Shown here: positions 58,715-64,000 of the stretch, one piece after another
Position numbering within the stretch: position 1 is the stretch's first letter
How the letters are laid out: every line of letters starts with the position of its first letter
Source: Pseudonocardia sediminis
GTDB taxonomy: Bacteria > Actinomycetota > Actinomycetes > Mycobacteriales > Pseudonocardiaceae
Assembly: GCF_004217185.1 (NCBI RefSeq)
Contig: NZ_SHKL01000001.1
Location: forward strand, 248,001-312,000
Length of the DNA stretch: 64,000 nt
Reading direction: 5' to 3'
The notes under the pieces: generated by a model
What the model saw: only the letters and a program-made list of their open reading frames with translations
What the model was told of the DNA's origin: nothing
The model's database searches: none
Translations under genes and position numbers: made by a program

Positions 58715-59181
58715 CCACCGTCGAGGAGCGGCTGGCCCGGCTCGAGGACCTCGAGGCCATCCGGGCCCTGGACGCCGAGTACTGCCGCACCCTCGACGCC
58801 TACGACTGGGACGGGCTCGCCGATCTCTTCACCGACGACGGCGAGTTCGTCGGCCTGGCGCGTGCGCAGGGCCGGGACGGCATCCGGGAGTTCTTCGGCG
58901 GTCTGGCCGCCGGCGGGCTGACCGCGTTCTGGCACCACGTCGGCAACCACGAGATCGACCTGGACGGCGACCGGGCGGAGATCCGCTCCAAGCTCTGGCA
59001 GCCGTGCGTGCAGGACGGTGTCCCGCACGTCGCCGCCGGGCGCTATACCGACGTCGCCGTCCGGTCCGGGGGCCGCTGGCTCTACCGCACCAAGGCCGTC
59101 TCGTTCGACTACTTCGCACCGTTGGCCCAGGGCTGGGACGACGGACTGTTCACCCTCGACGCCGCACGCTCGTCGCGGTGA
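58711..59181 (+). CDS. SnoaL-like (NTF2-fold) protein in cat operon
   Basis: 156 aa. Cone-shaped NTF2-like fold with EERLARLEDLEAIRALDAEYCRTLDAYDWDGLADLFTDDGEF, the family signature, and WHHVGNHEIDLDG (about residue 71). Members include isomerases, dehydratases and scytalone-dehydratase-like enzymes, so a role in lactone or aromatic intermediates is possible. It is coupled to catC (GTGA) and lies 14 nt before the enol-lactonase. Its presence where catB is missing is noteworthy, but functional replacement is only speculation. Confidence 0.9.
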   Translation: MTTVEERLARLEDLEAIRALDAEYCRTLDAYDWDGLADLFTDDGEFVGLARAQGRDGIREFFGGLAAGGLTAFWHHVGNHEIDLDGDRAEIRSKLWQPCVQDGVPHVAAGRYTDVAVRSGGRWLYRTKAVSFDYFAPLAQGWDDGLFTLDAARSSR

Positions 59182-59195
59182 CGGAAGGATTCCCG

Positions 59196-59963
59196 ATGCA
59201 GATCCACCACCGGATCGACGGCCCGGACGACGCCCCGGTCCTGGTCCTCGGCCCGTCCCTGGGCACCGACCTGGGACTGTTCGACGCCCAGACCGCCGCG
59301 TTCTCCGACCGGTTCCGCGTCGTCCGCTTCGACCTGCGCGGGCACGGGGCCTCCCCGGTCCCGTCCGGCGACGCGACGATGGCCGACCTGGCCGGCGACG
59401 TCGTCGAGCTGCTCGACTCGCTCGGCATCGACAAGGTGCACTATGTCGGGGTCTCCATCGGCGGCGCGATCGGCCAGCAGCTGGCCGTGCACACCGACCG
59501 GCTGCTCAGCCTCGCCGTCCTGGCCTCGGCCGCCCGGTTCGCCGATCCCGAGGCCTGGGGCACCCGCGCCGCGACGGTCCGGGAGAAGGGCACCGAGGCG
59601 ATGGTCGCCTCCCGGGTCGGCACGTGGTTCACGCGCGACTTCGAGCTGCGGAACCCGACCGAGGCACGACGGCTGCTGGACATGCTGCGTGCGGTCTCCG
59701 ACGAGGGCTACGCCGCCTGCTGTGCCGCGATCGGCGGCTTCGACATCCGCGACCAGCTGTCGACGATCACGGTGCCGACGCTGGCCGTGGCCGGCGCCGA
59801 GGACCCGGCCACCCCGCCGGAGTTCCTGCGCCTGATCGCGGACTCGGTCCCCGGCGCGCGCTACGCCGAGGTCCCGGACACGGCGCACCTGCTCAACGCC
59901 GAGGACCCGGACCGGGTCAACGAGCTCATCGCCGGGCACCTGAAGGAGGCCGCCGGGCGGTGA
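59196..59963 (+). CDS. pcaD: 3-oxoadipate enol-lactonase
   Basis: 255-aa alpha/beta hydrolase. The nucleophile is Ser87 in YVGVSIGGAIGQQLA, the acid lies in AGAEDPATPP (about residue 200), and the His in DTAHLLNAEDP (about 228). It hydrolyses 3-oxoadipate enol-lactone to 3-oxoadipate, the step after CatC, so placement at the operon end fits. GGAAGGA precedes the ATG at 59196. The gene name pcaD or catD is used in different organisms. The stop lies in the terminator stem. Confidence 0.9.
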   Translation: MQIHHRIDGPDDAPVLVLGPSLGTDLGLFDAQTAAFSDRFRVVRFDLRGHGASPVPSGDATMADLAGDVVELLDSLGIDKVHYVGVSIGGAIGQQLAVHTDRLLSLAVLASAARFADPEAWGTRAATVREKGTEAMVASRVGTWFTRDFELRNPTEARRLLDMLRAVSDEGYAACCAAIGGFDIRDQLSTITVPTLAVAGAEDPATPPEFLRLIADSVPGARYAEVPDTAHLLNAEDPDRVNELIAGHLKEAAGR

Positions 59964-60024
59964 TCACCGTTTCGGGACCGGACGGCGCGATACACACAGC
60001 TCCCGGTCCCCGGACGGTGATCAC
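59960..60024. terminator. Bidirectional terminator between pcaD and CGNR gene
   Basis: Outer arms GTGATCACCGT (59960-59970) and ACGGTGATCAC (60014-60024), inner arms GGGACCGG and CCGGTCCC, interrupted by a 3-nt internal loop. The genes on both sides converge on it. Confidence 0.75.
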
Positions 60025-60570
60025 TCAGCCCGCCGCCTGACGCGCGCGATAGGCCGCGACGTGGGCCCGGTTCGCGCAGTTGCCCGTGTCGCAGAAACGC
60101 TTGGACCGGTTGCGGGACAGGTCGACGAGCACCGCGTCGCAGCCGTCCCCGGCGCACCGGCGCAGGCGGCCCAGGTCGTCGCCGCGCACCAGGTCGACGA
60201 CGGCCATCGCGACCTCCCCGCCGATCCGGTGCGCCAGCGGCGCCTCCGGCGGCGTGACGTGCAGGTGCCAGTCCCACTCGTCGTGCCGCGTCAGGTACGG
60301 GGTGGCCCGGGCGTCGGCCAGCAGGTCGTTCACCAGCGTCACCGTGGCGTCCCGGTCCGGGGCGTCCCACAGCCCGCGCATGCGGGCGCGCACCGCGCGC
60401 ACCGACGCGAGCTCGTCGTCGGTGCCCAGGTACTCCCCGGTGTAGGGGTACTCGACGAGCCACGCGTCGAACAGGGCGCGGTCGGCCAGCGGGTCGGGGT
60501 CCTCGGTCGCGGTGTTCACCAGCGACGCCGCGGCGACGAGTGCGACCTGCGTGTCATGAGCGAAATCCAT
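60025..60570 (-). CDS. CGNR zinc-finger (ABATE domain) regulator-like protein
   Basis: 181 aa. The N-terminal ABATE domain (MDFAHDTQVALVAAASLVNTA) is followed by the C-terminal CGNR zinc finger with ligands in CAGDGCDAVLVD and CDTGNCANRAHVAAYRAR, where the GNCANR motif gives the name. These proteins are thought to bind DNA as stress-linked regulators. It is divergent from the EamA transporter and the 60-nt gap contains three TCCTGAC half-sites, which are candidate binding sites. Confidence 0.92.
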   Translation of the reverse strand: MDFAHDTQVALVAAASLVNTATEDPDPLADRALFDAWLVEYPYTGEYLGTDDELASVRAVRARMRGLWDAPDRDATVTLVNDLLADARATPYLTRHDEWDWHLHVTPPEAPLAHRIGGEVAMAVVDLVRGDDLGRLRRCAGDGCDAVLVDLSRNRSKRFCDTGNCANRAHVAAYRARQAAG

Positions 60571-60576
60571 CTTGAC

Positions 60577-60630
60577 TCCTGACGTCGCTCGTTCCTAGTG
60601 TCAGGAGTATATGAACTCCATGGTCCTGAC
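60577..60630. promoter_or_regulatory. Three TCCTGAC half-sites between CGNR and EamA genes
   Basis: TCCTGAC at 60577-60583 and 60624-60630, and its complement GTCAGGA at 60600-60606, spaced 23-24 nt. GGAGT-n6-ACTCC (60604-60619) nests inside. The arrangement fills the divergent promoter region. Confidence 0.6.
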
Positions 60631-61581
60631 ATGAACGCGACCGCCCTGAAGTCGACGGCCACGACCCGGGGCCTTCCCTGGGCTCTGATCTCAGCGGCGA
60701 CCTTCGGCTTCTCCGGCCCGCTCGGCTCGTCCCTGCTGGAGGCCGGCTGGTCGTCCGGGGCGACGACCCTGCTCCGGATCGGCGGCGCTGCCGTGCTGAT
60801 GCTGCCGGTGGCGCTCGTCCTGCTCCGCCGCCACTCCCTGACGAGGGCCTCGGCCCGGACCGTCCTCGCCTACGGCGTGTTCGCCGTCGCCGGGGCGCAG
60901 CTGTGCTTCTTCTACGCGTTGCAACACCTCTCCGTGGGAGTGGCGCTGCTGCTGGAGTTCCTGGCGCCGGTGCTGCTCGTCGGGTGGACGTGGTTCCGCA
61001 CGCGCCGCACCCCGTCGGCGACGACGTTCGGTGGCTGCGTGCTCGCGCTCGTCGGTCTGGCGTTCGTGGTGGACGTGTTCCGACCGTCCGAGGTGGACCT
61101 CGTCGGGATCATCTGGGGCCTCGCCGCCGCGGTCTGCGTGTGCGTGTACTTCTCCCTGCCGGGCGGTACAGGTGAGGGCTCGCTGCCGCCGATGCTGATG
61201 ATCTCGGGCGGCATGATCGTCGGGGCGGTGCTGTTGACGATCACCGGACTGGTCGGTCTCACGCCGCTGCGGGCCGGGGCGGGGACCGGAGTCCTCGGTG
61301 GGATCGGGATGAGCTGGATCGTCATCGCCGCGATGCTGGTGGTGATCTCGACGGTGGTGTCCTATGTGGCCGGAGTGGTGGCGATTCGGCGACTCGACAC
61401 GCGTGTGGCGTCGTTCGTGGGGTTGAGCGAGGTGCTCTTCGGCGTCCTCGCGGCGTGGCTGCTCGTCTCGCAGATCCCGACCCTGATCCAACTGATCGGG
61501 GGAGTGTTGATCTTGGGTGGGATCGTCGTCATTCGACGGGCAGAAAGCGCGATAGACGTACCCATGGCTTCATCTGCATGA
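60631..61581 (+). CDS. EamA/DMT-family transporter
   Basis: 316 aa with ten predicted helices and two EamA repeats (about residues 15-145 and 160-300). WALISAATFGFSGPLGSSLL opens repeat one and ATRVASFVGLSEVLFGVLAAWLLVSQIP-like sequence marks the end of repeat two. It exports or imports small metabolites such as amino acids. ATG 60631 starts right after the last TCCTGAC half-site; an in-frame ATG at 60598 lies within the operator region. Confidence 0.92.
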   Translation: MNATALKSTATTRGLPWALISAATFGFSGPLGSSLLEAGWSSGATTLLRIGGAAVLMLPVALVLLRRHSLTRASARTVLAYGVFAVAGAQLCFFYALQHLSVGVALLLEFLAPVLLVGWTWFRTRRTPSATTFGGCVLALVGLAFVVDVFRPSEVDLVGIIWGLAAAVCVCVYFSLPGGTGEGSLPPMLMISGGMIVGAVLLTITGLVGLTPLRAGAGTGVLGGIGMSWIVIAAMLVVISTVVSYVAGVVAIRRLDTRVASFVGLSEVLFGVLAAWLLVSQIPTLIQLIGGVLILGGIVVIRRAESAIDVPMASSA

Positions 61582-61846
61582 CTCGCTTGGCTTGCTGATC
61601 CAACCGCTTAGCCTGAGGCCGACCGTCGATCGACGAGATCGGTACGTACAACTGGATCATGATGGGATATCGCTAACATTCCCGCACCCCGGTGCCGACA
61701 GATCCATAAGGCTGATCTACGTTTCCTGCACGCGAAGGGTCTGACTGGCCTAACCGAAGCATCTGGTAGTACTAGCCGTGAATAGTGCGACCAGCTCAGA
61801 GCCCCGCTGGTGAGACTGTGCGGGCCGATGTGGAACGAGGCTCCCG
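61582..61846. other. AT-richer gap before DUF397 gene
   Basis: 265 nt, clearly less GC-rich than the rest of the window. TAGTACT at 61767-61773 may be a -10 box, with a weak TGACTG 19 nt upstream. No RNA gene is recognised. The composition suggests that the DUF397/XRE pair was acquired horizontally. Confidence 0.4.
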
Positions 61847-62050
61847 TTGACCAGCAGTGCTCCGTTCAGGATCAGTTCCTTCTGCGCCGCCGGTGGTTGC
61901 GTCGCAGTCGCACCTGCCGAGGACGGAGTGCTGATTCGATCGTCGCGTGTGGACGACGGTCCGGTGCTGGCCTTCACCCAGGAGGAGTGGGTCGCATTCC
62001 TGGCGGGAGTGCGTAACGGGGAGTTCGATCTCCCCGTGCTGGAGTCCTGA
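61847..62050 (+). CDS. DUF397 protein
   Basis: 67 aa. SSFCAAGGCVAVAPAEDGVLIRSSRVDDGPVLAFTQEEWVAFLAGV is the full DUF397 domain. These small proteins occur with DUF5753/XRE regulators in actinobacteria (BldB/WhiJ-like systems) and act as toxin-like or regulatory partners. The TTG at 61847 is the start, with GAGG upstream. It converges on the XRE gene with a 6-nt gap, whereas most pairs are collinear. Confidence 0.88.
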   Translation: MTSSAPFRISSFCAAGGCVAVAPAEDGVLIRSSRVDDGPVLAFTQEEWVAFLAGVRNGEFDLPVLES

Positions 62051-62056
62051 CGCGCG

Positions 62057-62938
62057 TCAGGAGCTCGTCCGGCGTTGCGCGATCAGGTCTCGGATCAGAT
62101 CTCGGGACCTGTCCGGATCGAGCGCCTTGGCGAGGACGTCCTTCCAGATCGCCCGATACCGGCTGATCTCGTTCGGGGTGTCGTAGTAGGCGTCCGCTCC
62201 GGTGCTCTCGACGTTGACCACGGTCCAGTCGGTGGTCTGTCGGGGCTCGAAGATGGCGAACGTGCTGGAACTCCCGCTCGTGTAGCCGGCGGAGAACGGC
62301 AGGACCTGGAGCGTGACGTGCGGACGCTCCGACCGCTCGAGGAGCGTCTGGAGCTGATCCGCCGCGACGCCGCCGTCGTCGTCCTCGGGGAAACGGTGCA
62401 GCGCGCTCTCGTCGAGGATGGCGTGCAGCTGCAGTGGCGGGGCGTCATCCCGATCCGGGTCGATGACCCGCTGGCGTCCCAGTCGGACGTTCACCAGGGT
62501 GTCGAGATCATCTTTCGTGGTGTGCGGAACGACCCCGCGGATAATGGCGCGCGCGTACTCCTCCGTCTGCAACAGGCCGCTGATCGGAATGCTGTAGATC
62601 TGGAGCGAATGGGCTTCGGCCTCCAGTGAGATGTACATGTCCAAGTCGGCCGGGATCTCGATGGAGAAGGGCTGCCACCACCCCGGCTGCTTGGCGTCAG
62701 TGGCCCAGTCCATGATCTGTTCACGGACCTCGGCGCCCGCGTCGTAGATGTCGAGCAGGTCCCTGACGTCGCGGATCTTGGGCTCGACCTGGCCGGTCTC
62801 CAGGCGGCTGAGCTTCGACGGTGAGATCTCCAACTGCCGTGCCACGGAGTCGAGGAGAAGCCCTCGTTGTCCACGCAACTGCTTGAGAACGAATCCGAGA
62901 CGGCGCCTGATCACGACAGGGCCGTGCGTCATCGTCAT
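62057..62938 (-). CDS. XRE-family regulator with DUF5753 domain
   Basis: 293 aa. HTH_31/XRE domain at about residues 10-65 (RRRLGFVLKQLRGQRGLLLDSVARQLEISPSKLSRLETG) followed by DUF5753 (about 100-285, IPISGLLQTEEYARAII, VNVRLGRQRVI, LPFSAGYTSGSSSTFAIFE). This is the WhiJ-like regulator type that partners DUF397 proteins. ATG 62938 follows GGGAGG; the longer frame to 62989 lacks a site. A perfect 16-nt palindrome overlaps its promoter. Confidence 0.92.
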   Translation of the reverse strand: MTMTHGPVVIRRRLGFVLKQLRGQRGLLLDSVARQLEISPSKLSRLETGQVEPKIRDVRDLLDIYDAGAEVREQIMDWATDAKQPGWWQPFSIEIPADLDMYISLEAEAHSLQIYSIPISGLLQTEEYARAIIRGVVPHTTKDDLDTLVNVRLGRQRVIDPDRDDAPPLQLHAILDESALHRFPEDDDGGVAADQLQTLLERSERPHVTLQVLPFSAGYTSGSSSTFAIFEPRQTTDWTVVNVESTGADAYYDTPNEISRYRAIWKDVLAKALDPDRSRDLIRDLIAQRRTSS

Positions 62939-63010
62939 GGGACCTCCCACCACCGGTTCGCGCCCCGCGGCATCGAGTATGGCGCGCACGGGGGTGGCGG
63001 GGCAACGCCC

Positions 63011-63026
63011 GTCTGCAATTGCAGAC
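63011..63026. promoter_or_regulatory. Perfect 16-nt palindrome in XRE promoter
   Basis: GTCTGCAATTGCAGAC overlaps the -10 box of the minus-strand promoter (63018-63023), so a bound dimer, probably the XRE protein itself, would block transcription. Confidence 0.75.
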
Positions 63027-63045
63027 GACAGCTCTCTTTCGTCAA
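63018..63045 (-). promoter_or_regulatory. Promoter of XRE gene
   Basis: On the minus strand TTGACG (63040-63045) and TGCAAT (63018-63023) are separated by 16 nt. The predicted start site is near 63011, giving a leader of about 73 nt. Confidence 0.6.
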
Positions 63046-63117
63046 ATTTCGCCTAAGTTCTGGCTGACAGCATGGTGCAAACGTCCGGTCCCGGGTAATA
63101 CTCGGTACCCACCTGTC

Positions 63118-63139
63118 GGGCGACCCAACCCGGTCGCCC
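63118..63139 (+). promoter_or_regulatory. Stem-loop upstream of small membrane protein gene
   Basis: GGGCGACC-CAACCC-GGTCGCCC, perfect 8-nt arms. TAATACT at 63096-63102 upstream could be the -10 box for the gene at 63216, in which case this stem is in the mRNA leader. Confidence 0.45.
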
Positions 63140-63215
63140 CTGAACGGGGGTGCGAGATGACCGCACGACACGCAGTCAGCACCAGCCGGCCGAAAGGCAG
63201 CGGGGGGTGGTCACC

Positions 63216-63428
63216 ATGACCACCGTCCTGATAGCCCTGGCCGGGATCGCCCTTCTCGTCTGGTTCGCCGTCCTGATCGGAACGGCGATGGACACCGAGG
63301 GGCAGCGCAGGGAGTGGCAGCGGCTCGCCGAACAGCGGCGACTGCTCCGGGAGGAACGCGGGGCGTCGACGTTCGTCGCCCGGCGCTGCGATCCGGAGTC
63401 GCTCTGTGCGGAGTGTCCGTTCCGCTAG
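63216..63428 (+). CDS. Small membrane protein with C-terminal Cys motif
   Basis: 70 aa. One N-terminal transmembrane helix (about residues 3-22) is followed by a charged Arg/Glu helix and ends in RRCDPESLCAECPFR, a C-x6-C-x2-C motif that could bind zinc or an iron-sulfur centre, probably on the cytoplasmic side. The ATG at 63216 is preceded by a G-rich site; GTG 63207 is an alternative. It ends directly at the convergent PTS gene. I do not recognise a family. Confidence 0.65.
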   Translation: MTTVLIALAGIALLVWFAVLIGTAMDTEGQRREWQRLAEQRRLLREERGASTFVARRCDPESLCAECPFR

Positions 63429-63902
63429 TCATCCGGCCGTCCAGCTGAACAGCGGCTGGCCGGCCCTCACCGAACCGGATGCGCGATCGGTGGCGCTGTC
63501 CGGTTCGGCCTCCATCAGCACGACGGGGCACACCGCGGACAGGTCGCGCGAGCGCACCAGGTCCGGGTCGAACGTGACCACCGGTTCACCGGCGGTGACC
63601 TCGTCGCCCTCGGTGGCGTGCACGGTGAAGCCCTCGCCCTCGAGCCCGACCGTGTCGATCCCCAGGTGCACGAGCACGCCTGCGCCGTCGTCGGTCACCA
63701 CGACGAACGCGTGCGGGTGCAGCTTGGCCAGCGTGCCGGCCACCGGCGCGACGACCTCGGCGACGCCGTGCCCGGGCTCGATCGCCAGACCGGCGCCGAG
63801 CATCTGCGCGGAGAACACCGCGTCGGGAACGTCGGTCAGGTCGACGACCTCGCCGGCCAGCGGCGCCGAAACCCGCACCGGGTCACCGGCCGGGATCGTC
63901 AC
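63429..63902 (-). CDS. crr: Glucose-family PTS EIIA component
   Basis: 157 aa, full-length EIIA-Glc fold. PVAGTLAKLHPHAFVVVTDDGAGVLVHLGIDTVGLEGEGF contains the two active-site His residues (in HPHAF about 71 and LVHLGIDT about 80-85), the second being phosphorylated by HPr. It passes phosphate to EIIB. GTG 63902 overlaps the stop of the upstream EIIB gene. The symbol crr is given by family; in this lineage the substrate may be N-acetylglucosamine or glucose. Confidence 0.93.
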   Translation of the reverse strand: MTIPAGDPVRVSAPLAGEVVDLTDVPDAVFSAQMLGAGLAIEPGHGVAEVVAPVAGTLAKLHPHAFVVVTDDGAGVLVHLGIDTVGLEGEGFTVHATEGDEVTAGEPVVTFDPDLVRSRDLSAVCPVVLMEAEPDSATDRASGSVRAGQPLFSWTAG

Positions 63903-64000
63903 AGCAGGTCCTCGATGTCGTCGGCGATCATGTCGGCCTCCGGGCCCACGACGACCTGCACGGCCGTCCCGGACACGACCACGCCGTGCGAGAGCTTCCT
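63899..64000 (-). CDS. Glucose-family PTS EIIB component, C-terminal end (cut by window)
   Basis: Only the last 33 codons are present: KLSHGVVVSGTAVQVVVGPEADMIADDIEDLL, matching the end of EIIB-Glc domains (GV...QVVFGP). The rest, including the phosphorylated Cys, is outside the window. The stop overlaps the EIIA start (GTGA), so the two are one operon. Confidence 0.85.
   Translation of the reverse strand, partial: RKLSHGVVVSGTAVQVVVGPEADMIADDIEDLL

Noticed and set aside
61582..61846. tRNA or small RNA in the AT-richer gap
   Set aside because: No cloverleaf, T-loop or CCA-type end could be found.

Overview
The window is a chromosome segment of a very GC-rich actinobacterium, most like a Pseudonocardiaceae member such as Pseudonocardia. 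This rests on uniform third-position GC bias, many GTG and a few TTG starts, genes fused by 4-base ATGA/GTGA overlaps, an F420-dependent enzyme, an XRE/DUF397 pair, many TetR/GntR/IclR regulators beside acyl-CoA enzymes, and several leaderless promoters. I see no rRNA, tRNA, insertion sequence, phage or CRISPR array. The genus is an inference from protein style only.

Layout. 2-4350: SDR-like protein plus a three-subunit molybdenum hydroxylase. 4329-5855 (minus): STAS protein, RsbW-like ATPase and a DUF7002-like protein. 6286-12653: oxidoreductases, an F420 enzyme, an acyl-CoA ligase, a TetR-controlled zinc alcohol dehydrogenase and an FMN reductase. 12679-21741: a GntR repressor divergent from a catabolic operon (MaoC, CoA transferase, acyl-CoA dehydrogenase, amidase, MmgE/PrpD, two LLM flavin monooxygenases, one very close to RutA). 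21914-26205: DICT/degenerate-GGDEF protein, lipid-linked-sugar-type flippase, quinone reductase. 26213-33685: TetR, isovaleryl-CoA-dehydrogenase-type ACAD, carboxyltransferase, acyl-CoA synthetase, MaoC, an inserted Uma2 gene and a CitE-like lyase. This matches the M. tuberculosis Rv2498c-Rv2506 leucine/itaconate locus, but no biotin carboxylase subunit is present.

33886-47361: serine hydrolase, zinc-finger protein, CPA1 antiporter with a possible leaderless leader peptide, APC permease, macrolide-type glycosyltransferase, DUF6220/multicopper oxidase pair, MscL with a long tail, GntR/cyanate-type MFS pair, and trpBA. 47908-53822: six same-strand genes forming an envelope redox cluster (flavocytochrome b reductase, DUF4142 protein, repeat-bearing exported protein, small Ala/Pro-rich exported protein, DUF6529-like membrane protein, Tat-exported Rieske protein). 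53878-56643: membrane protein and a NarL-type two-component pair. 56647-59963: IclR regulator and a cat operon (catA, catC, SnoaL-like gene, enol-lactonase) without catB. 60025-64000: CGNR regulator/EamA transporter, DUF397/XRE pair, a small Cys-bearing membrane protein and the end of a glucose-type PTS (EIIA complete, EIIB cut by the window).

The most unusual units are the RutA-centred amide/CoA operon with a two-site GntR operator, and the Rieske/flavocytochrome/DUF4142/DUF6529 envelope cluster. Non-coding signals add detail: paired palindromic operators next to their likely regulators, recurring -10 boxes 6-7 nt before start codons, and a dispersed hairpin repeat seen twice.
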